This document shows positions 21,272 through 33,359 of a DNA stretch of 64,000 bases, in pieces (position 1 is the first letter of the stretch; each line of letters opens with the position of its first letter). A model generated the notes under the pieces. The model was given only the letters and a program-made list of their open reading frames with translations. It did not search any database and was not told where the DNA came from. The stretch covers positions 131,381,990 to 131,445,989 of the forward strand of contig CP136067.1 in NCBI GenBank assembly GCA_032622095.1, read 5' to 3'. The translations under genes and the position numbers were made by a program. Source of the DNA: Siphonodentalium dalli. Lineage: Eukaryota > Mollusca > Scaphopoda > Gadilida > Siphonodentaliidae.

Positions 21272-22375
21272 TAGCAAACTCCATACAGCGCCCTCTACGA
21301 TATCGCTGCGATATATCACTGCCACAATGAGTGTACTTTGCAGATGATAAATCTATTTTTACATATCGTCACAGAACTGTATTTACTACTATTTACTCAC
21401 CTATTATCTTGTTTTGACCACCAATTTTTATTAAAGTTTGCAATAATGGTAATTCTTTCGGTATTGATAAGAACAATATGAACTGAGCCAGACATAGACA
21501 ATTTTAATCCTAAAACATAAGAACTAAAAACACGTAAGAATTCCTTACCAATTAATGTCATTATGGCAGTGGTATCTCAGCGGAGCGATGGGAGATAACA
21601 CTGCCTATAGGAATCACTGAACTAAATGGTTTCCCATAGGCGACAGTGTTAACGTTTCGGCCATATTCACTGAATTGAAGCCTGCAGGCCATACCAGTGA
21701 TGTTTACCCAGCTAGATTGACACCAGTTGATCACGAAAATGCAAGAAAAATCATAGGTCATGTGTTTACTTTTTAAAATAAATCCCCAAGTCTACGACAG
21801 GGCTATCTCACAGCCAAATTTGATCTGGAAAAACCCAGAACTACAGCAGCCAGTTAAATAAATTTCCCGCTCACAAAAATCCATTCCCCCATTCATTCAC
21901 CAGTTTAAATTATTTAGATATTATGTACAAATCAAATAAACGCGATGTCATCCTTTAATAACGTGTCGCATGTATCAGTTGAAGGTCATTCTTCGGTTAC
22001 CTTCACCTTTAGCATTCCACGGTGTACTCGCTCCCCGACTCTGGAACACATTTAGCTCCCTGATTCCTGGAGTTTGTATCCATAGACGATGGACTACAGC
22101 CAAATCACGGTCTGCGCTATCCCAGCGATATGTTGGCTATCTATAGACGATGGACTACAGCCAAATCACGGTCTGCGCTATCCCAGCGATATGTTGGCTA
22201 TCCATAGACGATGGACTGCAGCCAAATCACGGTCTGCGCTATCCCGGCGATATTTTGGCTATCTATAGACGATGGACTACAGCCAAATCACGGTCTGCGC
22301 TATCCCAGCGATATGTTGGCTATCCATAGACGATGGACTGCAGCCAAATCACGGTCTTTACTCGACACAGCCCAC
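21272..22375. repeat. Segmental duplication unit 2, with 61-bp array
   Basis: The first 330 bases match unit 1. Between 21640 and 22080 is unrelated DNA. At 22084-22360 the 61-bp unit reappears in about five copies and continues smoothly into the dispersed repeat (CACGGTCTTTACTCGACACAG). This shows the 61-bp unit arose by amplification of part of that family. Confidence 0.8.
21991..22080 (+). pseudogene. Possible LINE C-terminal scrap
   Basis: One frame reads AFHGVLAPRLWNTFSSLIP, resembling the APRLWN.LP motif near the C-terminus of many non-LTR polymerases. It is only about 30 codons, with no flanking RT domain. Confidence 0.3.
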
Positions 22376-22930
22376 GTCTCGTTTATGTTGATTAGTGTTA
22401 AACAGCGCAGACAGAGAAATATACAGACATCCCACTCCGATCTTAACCTTAAATGATCGAGATGTATCTTATATCGAACGCCGTTAATCTGGAAACACGC
22501 GCAGGAGGTTATTTTATCGGGTCCCATGATATTTCTATTGGACAGTCGCCAACAGGACGCCCTTACTCCTACGAACGACACACATATGGAAACATTTGGA
22601 TTGGGCTAATACATTTGGTCCCATGATATTTCTAATGGACAGTCGCCAACATGATATCCTTTCTCAATTGAACGACACACATCTGGAAACATCTTGGATG
22701 AAGTTATTTTATTGGGTCCCATGATATTTCTGATGGACAGACGATATACTTAATGTTGTTTATCAGAATCAGAGAAAACGTGCGGTTTGATGTGTATTTT
22801 GAAAGCAATGGCAGCAGAACGATTAGCCTTCGAGATAAGCTATCAGAAGTGAAACAACTCTGATGAAGATCATAACACTAAGTTATTCAGTGACACTCAG
22901 CTCAGTATCTATAATAGAGTATATTTGTAT
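22376..22930. repeat. Third copy of the dispersed repeat
   Basis: GTTAAACAGCGCAGACAGAG at about 22397 and three CCATGATATTTCTGATGGACAG-like phrases (22520-22740) match 18951-19150. There is no ORF of note. Confidence 0.55.
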
Positions 22931-23383
22931 ATGTGACCCGCCATATCAAATCCAGTCGGGATTTGTTTTACCCTGTGCCAGTGCATTCTCTTATATATGC
23001 GAGTCGACCATAGGTCGGCTCGCATATATAAGAGAATGCATTGGCCTAACAATTTTTTATCATTTTTTTTAAATAAATGTTTCTTACAATTTTTAGGACA
23101 TAAAACAAAAATCCATTACCCTGCAGGGAGCCCCACACATATATAGAAGCACATAGAAGAGTGTCGTCTGTTCATGTTTGTCTGGGGCTCTGTATGGGTG
23201 AAATTATAAAATTGTTAAAGAATACAAGAACAAATTATTAAAATTGTAAAAAATTGTTAGGCCAATGCATTCTCTTATATATGCAAGGCGACTTATGGTC
23301 GACTCGCATATATAAGAGAATGCATTTGGCACAGGGTAAACAAAAATCCGACTTACGACTGGATTTGATATGGCGGGTCACAT
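22931..23383. mobile_element. MITE family 2, copy A
   Basis: The termini are ATGTGACCCGCCATATCAAA and its inverse, with inverted repeats of about 50 bp. Inside are two hairpin modules (22975-23045 and 23262-23334) nearly identical to those of the piggyBac-like MITEs, and a central part with CTGCAGGGAGCCCC. Flanks suggest a short AT duplication but no clear TSD. Copy B is 47505-47968. Confidence 0.8.
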
Positions 23384-23394
23384 ATGAGCTGAGA

Positions 23395-23853
23395 GAAGAG
23401 CAAGAGAAAAGTCGTACTGACGTATGGATAGACTTTCCGATGATTCATGAATGTTCTTGGAACACCAACCTCCGATCAAAAACAAAACTTGTGAGCGAAA
23501 AATAGAGTTCAACAAAAAGATATATTCAATTCTTAGGAAAGCGGCGGACTCCAAGCTCACCAAAATGTCCAAATCGGTGTTAAAATCGAAAAAATTCGAT
23601 GTTAAAATAAATCGGCTGGGAAATAAGTGCAAAACATCTACCAAATCGGTGAACGACTATATGGACAAAACCGCGCTCAATATGGCACAATCATTTGAGA
23701 TATACGCTCAACAGACGTCAGACAAATACAATCAGTTGTGCACTTTTGTCAAGGACTCATTAAATCAGGAGGACCCATCTGTGGACCCACTCATTTCGCC
23801 ATCGGTATCAATTAGCGCGACCCATGCACATGTAATCACGACGGAAAGTCAGC
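23395..23853 (+). pseudogene. Upstream coding region of the non-LTR element
   Basis: A basic, Lys- and Ser-rich frame (ILRKAADSKLTKMSKSVLKS, then KSVNDYMDKTALNMAQSF) is open from 23451 to 23918. It sits directly 5' of the polymerase remnant in the same orientation and may be the end of ORF1 or the start of ORF2. No endonuclease or zinc-knuckle motif is visible, so a function is not assigned. Confidence 0.4.
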
Positions 23854-26372
23854 ATGCTGCGAAACAACATGCATGTTCGTCCAAAGCATATGACCAAAGA
23901 GATACACGACACAAATGACCTTGATTCGTATTATCGCAATTGTGTCGACATTTTAATTGATAGCGCAGAAAAGACTATCCCTCCAATGTCCTACCACGCA
24001 CACTTGAAACCATACTGGAATAAACAACTCAGCAGTTTGAGCTCTGATTGCAAGTCAAAATACAAATTGTGGTCGCTTGCTGATCGCCCACGAGTATTTA
24101 CCTCCTCCTCGTATGTTCAGTATACAGACGCTAAAATGATTTTTAGGAAAGCTCATCGCTCTGCGTTCAATGCGTACCTATCCAATCAACAAAACAAACT
24201 TGAGTGCGACGCTGCCTCCAACCAAAGTCCTTCTGGCGGTCTATCAACCGAAACCGTTCGCATGTCTCTCAAATCGGATCGGTTATGGAATTCAATGGGT
24301 CTCTGACACGTGACGCAGATGAAACACTTTCTAGCTGGTCTGAGTACTTCAGAGAATTGTTCAATCCACCACCCCACTCTGAGCCAGAATTTGAGGACCA
24401 CGTTACCAGATAAGTTGTTAGCTGGGTTTCTCTTGCTGAAGATCCCGTGCATCCGAACTGCCCGCAATGTCAACCAGTCGAACTCACCGAAATCGTTCTT
24501 CATGTGAGGAAACTGAAAAAGAACAAAGCGGGTGGAGCAGATGACTTATTGAATGAACATTTGTTGCACGCTCCGACTTGCTTCATAGAATGCATCAAAA
24601 GACTATATGACGGTATATTCCGCATGGGGTGGATTCCACCAACGATGAAAGAAGGAATAGTCATTCCGTTATAAAAAGGACCGCCCAAACCACCGACATC
24701 TCCTGATAGTTACCGTGTTATAACACTTCTATCGGTCCTATACAAACTATTCGAGTCCATTCTGTTGAGCCGTCTTCTTCAAAGTCACCAAATGAAACGA
24801 TTTCCGAATGCACAACAAATGGGTTTTCAGAAAGGTATCAGCTGTTCGATGACGTCATTCATTCTCACGGAATCTATATCATATGCCAAAGACAATAACT
24901 CCAATTTATATGTTGCCTTCCTTGAGTCCAAGAAAGCCTTTGATAAAGTATGGCACACAAATTCATTCAACTCGGATTTTCGCCACACCTTGTCAGTTTG
25001 TTGGAGAACATCCATTCGGATGTGACTAGCAAAGTACTATATGACGGCCGCATGTCTCTAAGTTTCAAAATACTGCAATCTACTCGACAAGGTGACGTTC
25101 TGTTACCTCTCTGCTATCGCGTCTTCACAGACGACATACTTAACGAACTAGCAACTTCTCCATACGGACTAAGAATCTGCAATATCCCATGTGGCGCTCC
25201 TACTACTGCCGACGACATCGCCCTTCTGTCGCTATCGAAATCCGGTCTCGACTCCTTGTTGAACATATGTGTGAAATATAGCAGGCGGTGGCGATTCGAA
25301 TTCTCCTCCACGAAGAGCAAAACTGTTGTATTCAACGAGAATAAAAACTCATATGAGCGCTCGGGAAGGATATGGAGGTTGGGCAATCAAACTATTCAGG
25401 AAGTTACAGAATGTGCCCATCTTGGTTTAATTCAGGACAAGTTTGCGAATCAGGTCAATTCCGCCTCTTCTGTGTCGACAAAAATGAGGAATAACTTTTT
25501 CAATATCATGGGTAACAAACTTATGAAATCCACTACATCCATCACCATGACAAATGTCCTCAAAACTGTTGTTCTACCGAGAGCTCTCTACGGTGTCGAG
25601 GTGGTTCCTTTTGATCAAAGTTCCGCCATCACCATTATGAACAAAGCCGCCAGAACATGTCTCAAATACGCACAATCCCTTCCAAAACGAGCGTCAACTA
25701 GGCTATCGCTAGGTCTTCTTGGATTTCTACCAATTGAATATCAACTGCATATCAAAAAAACTTTGCTTCCTGGGACGTCTTATCCATCTACCGTTCGGCC
25801 ATCAATTACCATTACGACTGTTTCACCTGAAAGCACACCTGTACAGACTATACAATCGCTCCAGTGGTTTTGTACATGAAATGTTCTCCATATTAGCCAA
25901 ATACGATATTTTGAACTATTTGAACGACTACCTGGACATTGGGGTATTCCCGGAACTGTCAACGTGGATAACTCTTGTGAAGGCAGCTGTCAGGGGAACG
26001 TTCATTTCCTCGTGGCAGACCAAAGTTTCGACCGATACATCCTTGCGAATTCTGTGGAAAGTTCACACTAATCCCCTATCAAACTGGGCAGTCTGCAATC
26101 TTCTCCATGGAAACGCTCACATGTTGAAATATCTCAACAGGACTACCTATGCCAACAATTTAGTGTGTCATCTCTGCAGCGAAGTGTTCTCGAACGAAAT
26201 CGACCACGCCATGTTCGTATGCTCTTCTCCAGTCGCACTCATTATTAAAAACTCTTTTTGGGAAGGGATTATCTCTCGTTTCGGCATACCCGAATATTTT
26301 CACCTTGCGTCGTTAGCCAGAGATGACCTGGTAGCAACCCTCCTCGGAAGTTCTCTGGAACCCCTAACATAA
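23854..26372 (+). pseudogene. Non-LTR retrotransposon reverse transcriptase, decayed
   Basis: Coding remnants run through three frames. 23878-24200 is the linker (HLKPYWNKQLSSLSSDCKSK, a pattern seen upstream of RT in CR1/Jockey-type elements). 24204-24940 includes FWRSINRNRS and KKNKAGGADDLLNEHLL (RT region). 24950-25650 has STRQGDVLLPLCYRVFTDDI and TADDIALLS, the catalytic YADD box with Tyr replaced by Thr. 25719-26372 ends with CHLCSEVF..EIDHAMFVC, a zinc-binding-like C-terminal motif. At least three frameshifts (near 24200, 24945 and 25740) and stops at 24411 and 24672 make it inactive. The 5' endonuclease region is missing or unrecognisable. The clade is probably CR1/Jockey-like, but this is not certain. 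Confidence 0.85.
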
Positions 26373-26942
26373 CACATATCTCACTGCCTTAAGGAACTAG
26401 TACTATATTCTGCGAAGTTCCTGTACGTTATCAGCACAATGATAAGGAATGGCATACAGCAACCCGTGTCACGTCCATTGTAATTATCTTCTCAACACCC
26501 ATGCATGTTGTACCGAATAACTTTCATATCTGTTGGACAAATCAGATTTTCCTGCAACAAAAGCTGTAGTGAACATTCAAATGCATATATGCTTCACTCT
26601 CGTGGTTTCCAACACCTCTCCATACTTGTACATAACGGCCCACCACACTGACCAGGGGAGCCCACTTTAATCCAACTGTATTTATATGTCATGTATATCG
26701 ATCTCTCCTATGCTTGGAGGTAATAAAGATATCTCTTCCACCAGCGTCGCCACCAACAACACTGGCAACTCATCGACAGAGCGGCATGGTCTGCACAATT
26801 TTACGATAACTTTATTAAAGTTCAATGTTATACTTACCATGTTATTTGTTTACACCATTGTGCTATTGATTATATATTGTTGTGTTCGTATTACACATGT
26901 AATTAGAACAACAATAAAGAATCTTGAATCTTGCGCAATATG
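26373..26942 (+). mobile_element. 3' untranslated end of the non-LTR element
   Basis: The element ends AATAAAGAATCTTGAATCTTG, a short direct repeat of the kind terminating CR1/L2-type LINEs instead of poly(A). The last 130 bases before it match the minus strand of 37011-37141, a second 5'-truncated copy. Confidence 0.65.
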
Positions 26943-27282
26943 ATATACAACCACCTGCATGAATCTCAGTGAAATGACCGAGAAATGTGTGACACTAAGA
27001 ATCATTCTGTGAAAAGTTAATTAATATTCTCGATCTTGCAAACCCGCTTACCAATATCCTTCGACACGTGACAGTTCATTTGGGAAAGAGCACAGCCCGA
27101 GGCTGACACTCAGAATGTCAAACAACGTGTTCCTTACACAATGGCTTCTTGTCCGACAACCTTTAATCATGGATCATAATTCCGAAATTAAATTAATTTC
27201 GAGTGATGCAAAGGGACTTAAAGGTAGTTCGTCCTATGTCGCTGAAATCCTTAAAACTAATCACTATGTCTTCGTCGACAAG
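26943..27282. other. No feature recognised
   Basis: I see no repeat pair, conserved ORF or RNA gene in this interval. Confidence 0.4.
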
Positions 27283-27527
27283 CCTTGAAATAGGGTGTCT
27301 GTCATTTGCAGAATGAGGTCCCCAGAGAATGAATTTAGTTATGCTACCCCGCATAGCGGGCTAGCATCACCAAATTCACCCTCTGAGGACCTCATTCTGC
27401 TTACACCTCAGCAGAATGAGGTTCCCAGAGGGTGAATTTGGTGATGCTAGCCGCTATGCGGGGTAGCATAACTAAATTCACCCTCTGGGGACCTCATTCT
27501 GCAAATGACAGACACCCTATTTCAAGG
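27283..27527. mobile_element. Near-perfect palindromic MITE
   Basis: The arms begin CCTTGAAATAGGGTGTCTGT and run about 120 bp to the centre. Each arm is itself a smaller fold-back: GCAGAATGAGGTCC pairs with GGACCTCATTCTGC within the arm, around the pair CCCGCATAGCGGG. The arms differ by only a few bases (for example AGAGAATGAAT against AGAGGGTGAAT), so it is recent. A single old arm is at 12880-12945. Confidence 0.8.
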
Positions 27528-28620
27528 TTTGTTCGTCGAGCTGTCAGAATGCTGGCTTAACGAAACAGAACATGGGTTGTATTACTGGTTCCATGAGCGA
27601 CCAGTATCAACAAGTAATAAAACCAGATGGAACAATCACAACGTCAATTTTTTGGTATCTTTTATTATCAATAATAAACATAGTTTAATAGTAAATATGA
27701 CAACACTATATACAAAAGTCACAAGCAAAATATGTGTATCACTTGATTGTGTGCATCTCACAAGTCCACATCTTGATATAGCTTTTAGATTATTTATTCC
27801 CATAAAAAAGCTTAGTGTATTCTTATTTATTTTCACAAAATGGCAGATAATTTGAGACTAGCCCACGCAGAACATTAAGTCAGCCTGATATATGATTTCC
27901 AAACTCTTAGCGACGATAACGTGATCTTTCTAAATAACTGCTTCAGGTGCAATTCGGCTGAACTTTGAAAAGGACGCCCAATTATTCTTCTAACCCTTTT
28001 AGTGATTAGCGACAATTTATAACTTCCTGTTCGTGTTTTACACTCGAGAGATCTCTGCGTTATTTGAGATATAAACCGGGTGACCCAATTGCCAGTTGAC
28101 CAATCGCCAAACAGGATTTAGTGTAACACAAACAGGTTATGCAAATATACACATATATCGTACACACCAGCGTAAGTTGATATGTAAGTTCGTGAGCGCT
28201 ACACAGAAGACCATACAGTGACTCGCTATATCGCTGAGACCATTTCATTTCGACCATTTTACAGACACCCTCATACCTATTCGGCAGGCTATTCGTCATC
28301 AAATTCGAGAGTTGCGCAACCTAAGTGACACCCTGTGACCCCTGAAATTGATGATAAAATTGATGGTTTTATCTTCAGCGCAAACTGTTAACGACGTTCG
28401 GAACGACAAACTAGTGCTTTATTCACACTGGCGTGATATATTTGATCCGCGTTGCGCTCATTCGCGTTAAATTGATTCGGTTATGTCACTCGTCACGCAG
28501 TTATTTCGCCTGATTCTCACCGTATAATACGATACGATAACGATGTGAAATTTGTTGTGCTCATCCTAATTGTCGAGCGTTGTGTTAAAATTGGCTAGCG
28601 CATCTGAGATACGTTAAGTT

Positions 28621-28623
<3 letters not shown>
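27528..28623. other. No gene supported
   Basis: ORF 27505-27855 starts inside the palindrome and is unrecognised. The phrase ATATATGACAACACTATATACAAAAGTCACAAGCAAAATATGTG near 27695 resembles 19725-19790, so part of this is an old repeat. Confidence 0.4.
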
Positions 28624-28671
<48 letters not shown>

Positions 28672-29074
28672 AGAGAGATGGAGAGATAGAGAAAGAGAGA
28701 GAGAGTTGGAGCGAGAGCGAGAGAGAGAGCGAGTGAGATAGAGATAGAGATAGAGAGAGATGGAGAGAGACGGAGAGAGAGATGGAGAGAGATGGGAGGG
28801 AGAGAGAGAGGGAGAGATAGAAGGAGAGATAGGAAGAGAGAGACGGAGAGAGAGAGCGAGATAGATTGAGAGAGGGTGGAGAGAGAGAGAGGGCGAGAGA
28901 CGGAGATAGGGGGATGGAGAGAGAGAGGGGAGAGGGGAGAGAAAGAGAGAGGGAGAGAGAGAAAGATGGAGAGAGAGCGAGAGAGACTGAGAGAGATGGA
29001 GAGAGAGAGAGAGAGAGAGAGGTAGAGAGAGATGGAGAGAGAGAGGGAGAGGGAGAGGGGAGGGAGAGAGAGGC
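28624..29074. repeat. GA-rich microsatellite, 450 bp
   Basis: The plus strand is almost purely purine: GAGAGA runs with GGGA, GATG and GAAA variants. The long L/S/P-rich minus-strand ORFs and R/E-rich plus-strand ORFs are artefacts. Long homopurine tracts of this type can adopt triplex DNA. Confidence 0.95.
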
Positions 29075-30050
29075 GGTGCAAACACAAAACCGGACTATTG
29101 TACACTCTTTGCACAAACTGTCTTCTTTTTTGTTGGGGCATATTTATCAACTACGCTGTGACCAATATATATTTAATCAAAAATTTTAAAGTAAGATTTC
29201 ATTTCATCTTGATTCGCAGATATTGACTATTTTCACCGCTCTCATATTAAGCTAAATTTGTGTGCGACAACCTCATTACGTACCAAAGACCTGTCCATCA
29301 TTCTATGATATATAGGAAATTCATATCTTAGTTGAAGCAGCTGAAATTGTTAAGTGACCTAACATATTCAACGTTCATATAGCTAGGATCGAACTAGACT
29401 AATACGCACTTGGCGATTATATTTCCGACATTTCAAACGAATGGAAATATGACTGTGTGCGGCCGCTAGGTGATATTAAAGCCGCCCATGGCACGGTGTC
29501 CTATGTTCAACATGAAAGTGGCGTATGTGTTCTGTGTTGAAACGCGTAATTATAGAAATGAAAACTGTTTTGTGCAATAAAATGGTCTGTCGCGTGAAGC
29601 TATGAACCGCATTTTACTTCCATAAACATGCCGGCCTGTTTTATTTATATATGTGACACATTCCACGGGTGCCATCACAGAAGGATATAACTTGAGGCCG
29701 CACAGTGAACCTCTCGTTCCACCGCCCGCGCTAGCACTCCTGACGTATATACAATTCCATATACAATTCCATTAACACACGTTTTCGCTTTGTGTGTTTA
29801 TTCGATTACTTATTGCTTTCTACACTAAATGGATGCTCCCACCATGTTAAACTAGTGTACATCGGAATGGTATATTATTAATTTGAAGGGATGTGCAGGT
29901 AATATAAACCGACGACATATAATAAAGTGCAGAATGTGTCCTATTTATTGAGGGAAATGTCTAGTTGTTTGTTGAACCTATTATCTGTACATTTCGATCT
30001 GGATAACTACGCATCAATGAGTGATTAGTATAGAAAGGTTTATTCTAGCA
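29075..30050. other. No gene supported
   Basis: Apart from a tandem ATATACAATTCCAT at 29750-29773, nothing stands out. The ORFs are short. Confidence 0.4.
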
Positions 30051-30056
30051 CTGTTC

Positions 30057-30591
30057 TACGGCAGCGTAGAACCGTCACCTCATCTTTTGTTACTAACTTG
30101 TTTAAACAAGTTAGTAACTTGCTTAAACAAGTTAACTAACTTGTTTAAACAAGTTAGCTAACTTGAGTACACAAGTTAGTAACTTGTTTAAACAAGTTAG
30201 CTAACTTGTTTAAACAAGTTACTACATTGTTTAAACAAGTTAACTAACTTGTTTAGACAAGTTACTAAATTGTTTAAACAAGTTATCTAACTTGTTTAAC
30301 AAGTTAGCTTACTTGTTTAAACAAGTTAGCTAACTTGAATAAACTTGTTTAAACAAGTAAGCTAACTTGTTTAAACAAGTAAGCTAACTTGTTTAAACAA
30401 GTTAGTAACTTGTTTACACAAGTTAGTTAATTTGTTTAAACAAGTTCGTTAACTTGTGTACACAAGTTAGTTAACTTGTTTAAACAAGTTAGTAACTTGT
30501 TAAAACAAGTTAGTAACTTGTTAAAACAAGTTAGTAACTTGTTTAAACAAGTTAGTAACAAAAGAGGAGGTGGCGGTTCTACGCTGCCGTA
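30057..30591. mobile_element. Fold-back element filled with a palindromic satellite
   Basis: The ends TACGGCAGCGTAGAACCG and the inverse are flanked by CTGTTC on both sides (30051-30056 and 30592-30597), a 6-bp TSD. Next come TCTTTTGTTACTAACTTG and its inverse. The interior (about 30100-30560) is around 20 copies of the self-complementary AACTTGTTTAAACAAGTT separated by AGT, AGCT or AGTA spacers. The whole can fold either as one long hairpin or as many small cruciforms. There is no ORF. Confidence 0.85.
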
Positions 30592-30597
30592 CTGTTC

Positions 30598-31039
30598 CAC
30601 TGATTGTGTTATTCACCAGAGCTCAATCAGAAAATGATCGACAAGAAAGAAGCCAACACGCTTCCCTAACTTGGTCTGACAATATCTCGCTTGTGTTGAT
30701 AAGAGAATAAAGAGGTGTATTGCTGAGTCCAAATTACCCTCAATCAAGCTTCAAAACAAAATATTGTCAATGTTTCATTCAACATGGCATCATCACTTAG
30801 ATGCTTATTGCTTACAATTATTTTGATGTTGTTGTGACGTCTTCGCGATGCCTCTGTACTATAGTAACAAAAATAACAACAAACGTTTTATGCCCAACAT
30901 CAGTGAGATGCTGATTGTTTTGATGTTGTGACGTCTTCGTGATGGTTCTGTAACTGTAACAGAGGACGTTGGTTGAAATTATTTTTCATGCCCTATACGC
31001 TGGTAAACTTCAAGCTGTCTAAAGTAATTTATCATTATA
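30598..31039. other. No gene supported
   Basis: The phrase TTGATGTTGTTGTGACGTCTTCGCGATGCCTCTGTA is imperfectly duplicated at 30820-30860 and 30918-30955. No coding signal was found. Confidence 0.4.
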
Positions 31040-31810
31040 CAGGTCTGGCACATTCTGAATTCAACTAATATGAATCGTACGTGAAACGCAGTGGAGCAAC
31101 CACACATGCTGTGCCTCAAATTTGCCTTTTATCGGCGAGATAGCGCTAAGAATAATTTATGTAACATCACGTGTGATCACGACGGAGATGACATGCCAAC
31201 TTCACAAGACGTCGTGGATTGTGCAATCTTGTCTGGATTGTGGCCCAAAAATCCAAAATGACGTCAGAAAAAATTAAGCTAACCAAATAAATTGGTCTAA
31301 TTGAAATGAATAGACCTAAATCACACGTAAATTATTCGTAAGTTGTGAATTAGTTACTTTCATTTTCATCGCCATGCTGCATTCCCAATTCCGCGGTTTT
31401 TTTTGGCAATCTCCACACTGTTGCTAACCGGAAGTCACGTGATAATTTCTCCAAAATCCATACCCGCGATCTAAAAAATCACTGATGGATATAGAACAAA
31501 ATATATGACGTCATTCACCTGCCTAAGGTATAAGCACCCTTGGTGGTTGCTATTATAGTTGAATATGGATATAACCGTTCTGTGAATTCGATTAAATTAC
31601 AAAACAATATTCAAAATCAGTGTCGCTATAATTCGGTACCAGGTTTATTATTATTTATTTTTTGACGAAATTACATGTTTCGATCCATGCAAATGATTAA
31701 ACCACGATGGCACATGATAATGAAGTCAACTAACATTCAAATTGGTGTAAATGTTGTCACCATAGAGCAATTGTGTTATCACGTTAATGCCATTTAGAAA
31801 GGCACAGCTG
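31040..31810. repeat. Diverged relative of MITE family B
   Basis: GGCACATTCTGAATTCAACTA near 31045, TATAGTTGAATATGG near 31555 and the TTCAAAATCAGTGTC ... TTTAGAAAGGCACA stretch at 31610-31805 align with 3493-3780. The termini are decayed and the order is disrupted. A lone terminus is at 35745-35770. Confidence 0.45.
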
Positions 31811-32084
31811 TGCCGTTATTAAATGAAATAATCTAACGAAAAAGGTTGTAAAACGAAATTTATCTGGAGACTCTTTATTTGCTGCAATATGTGTAATTTG
31901 TCTCAGATATTTTCCCCGAATTACCTTTAATGTCATATCGACAACCTCCGAACCTCCGAAAGAGTCTAGTTAGAGCACAGAACTTGCATAACAACCAACA
32001 AAACGGAACATACCCGTACGGAATATGGAATTGTGCAACATGCTCTTTTGTGACAAATGGAACTCTGACCAACAGTACACACTG

Positions 32085-32310
32085 TTAAAACAGAATCGTG
32101 AAAATTCACGGTTATTTGCCGGCAATTTGGGGACCGGTTGGAACGTTAAAAAAATTACAGACAATCTGTGAATTTTTCACGGTCTGTCCGTTCTTGACTT
32201 TACAATTGAACCGTATAATTAAACGGTTATGCCGTTAAAAAATTTACAGCAAAACCGTGAATTTTCACGGTCTGCCCATTTATCAGTTACAGTCACACCG
32301 TAAAATTCTT
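32085..32310. repeat. CCGTGAATTTTCACGG repeats
   Basis: A short palindrome of this type occurs three times (near 32095, 32170 and 32255), with ACAGxxxAACCGT and CCGTTAAAAAATTTACAG around it. It is probably a small decayed MITE with internal repeats. Confidence 0.5.
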
Positions 32311-32814
32311 AGTATTAGTCTGTTCATGTATTGACTTTTGTGGTCATTAATATAGGCCTGATGATTGAAAATTGAAATTTATTCCTTATAATTTCAAAGA
32401 TATTTGAAATTATTGTAAATTCAACTCCGGACAGACACATGTATTATGTGAAATGCATATGCAACTGGGGTGGTTTCATATAACCTTAGTAAAGCTGAAA
32501 GTGGCTTTGTATGTATATCATGAGTTATCTAACCTGAAAATGCATTAACTTATGAGATAACTTTCTGTGCATATTTAGCTTAACTGCAACTATGCTACAT
32601 CCTGCAGTCCAATTTCAACGCTACTATACATGTACCGGTATGTATAGTTTGAGTAAGTATAGAGTGTCAATGGAATCTATTAAATAAAATGCACAGACGG
32701 TTATCGCATATAGGTTAGCGCGTTTCCAGGATAGAAAACTCTTTGAAAAAAACATACAAAGACAACATCTTTCGCTTAATAGTAAAATGTAAATATTATG
32801 TAGACAAATAACAT

Positions 32815-33012
32815 TTAATGAACCTGATAAACTGATGAATCAGTGACACAACAGTCAACATATTCCTCTATCCATGTACTTGATTTCTCCATAACAGTAT
32901 ACATATCCAGAAATTTCCATGTCCGGTTGGTCAGCCAATGTATTGGCAACAGTATTTCTTCCCGAAAATCCAGTTCATTTGAAAGAACATCCGAAATATC
33001 ATTGAACAACTA
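32815..33012 (-). CDS. Possible isolated exon, unknown protein
   Basis: On the minus strand TTTAATTTAG, an acceptor-like site, precedes an open frame reading LFNDISDVLSNELDFREEIL ... WIEEYVDCCVTDSSVYQ. The frame ends at CAG-GT. A second open stretch upstream on the same strand (33154-33357; SSELWTVPVLLVSAGSNKSR) could belong to the same gene. The composition is protein-like, but no family is recognised, the donor (GTTCAT) is weak, and chance is quite possible. Confidence 0.2.
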
Positions 33013-33359
33013 AATTAAACACCACCGTCCTGCAACTGTCAACTTTATATATCAGACAGTGCATCAGTTGCCATCGCATGCTTATGGGAAAGCTTGTTGT
33101 CGTCGCTGAGTCTTATATTCGAATCTTGGAACTGTCTCGTGTATCAGAATATCTCACTTAAATTTCAACAAATCTTGTAACATTATATTCAGTGCATTTC
33201 TGTGCCAGTTCCTATTGAACATTCTCGATTTATTGGAACCAGCTGACACCAGCAAGACCGGAACAGTCCATAATTCACTAGAATATGTTTGAGATGGTAC
33301 TACATGTACATGTAATAGACCATAGTCGTAGATACTAGATTTCATTGAACCAATCAAGA

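Noticed and set aside
28585-29189. Long L/S/P-rich and R/E-rich ORFs
   Set aside because: They lie within the GA microsatellite; open frames follow from the simple repeat.
30100-30560. Possible CRISPR array (regular short palindromic repeats)
   Set aside because: Spacers are 3-6 bases and not unique, the repeats lie between transposon ends with a TSD, and the genome is eukaryotic.
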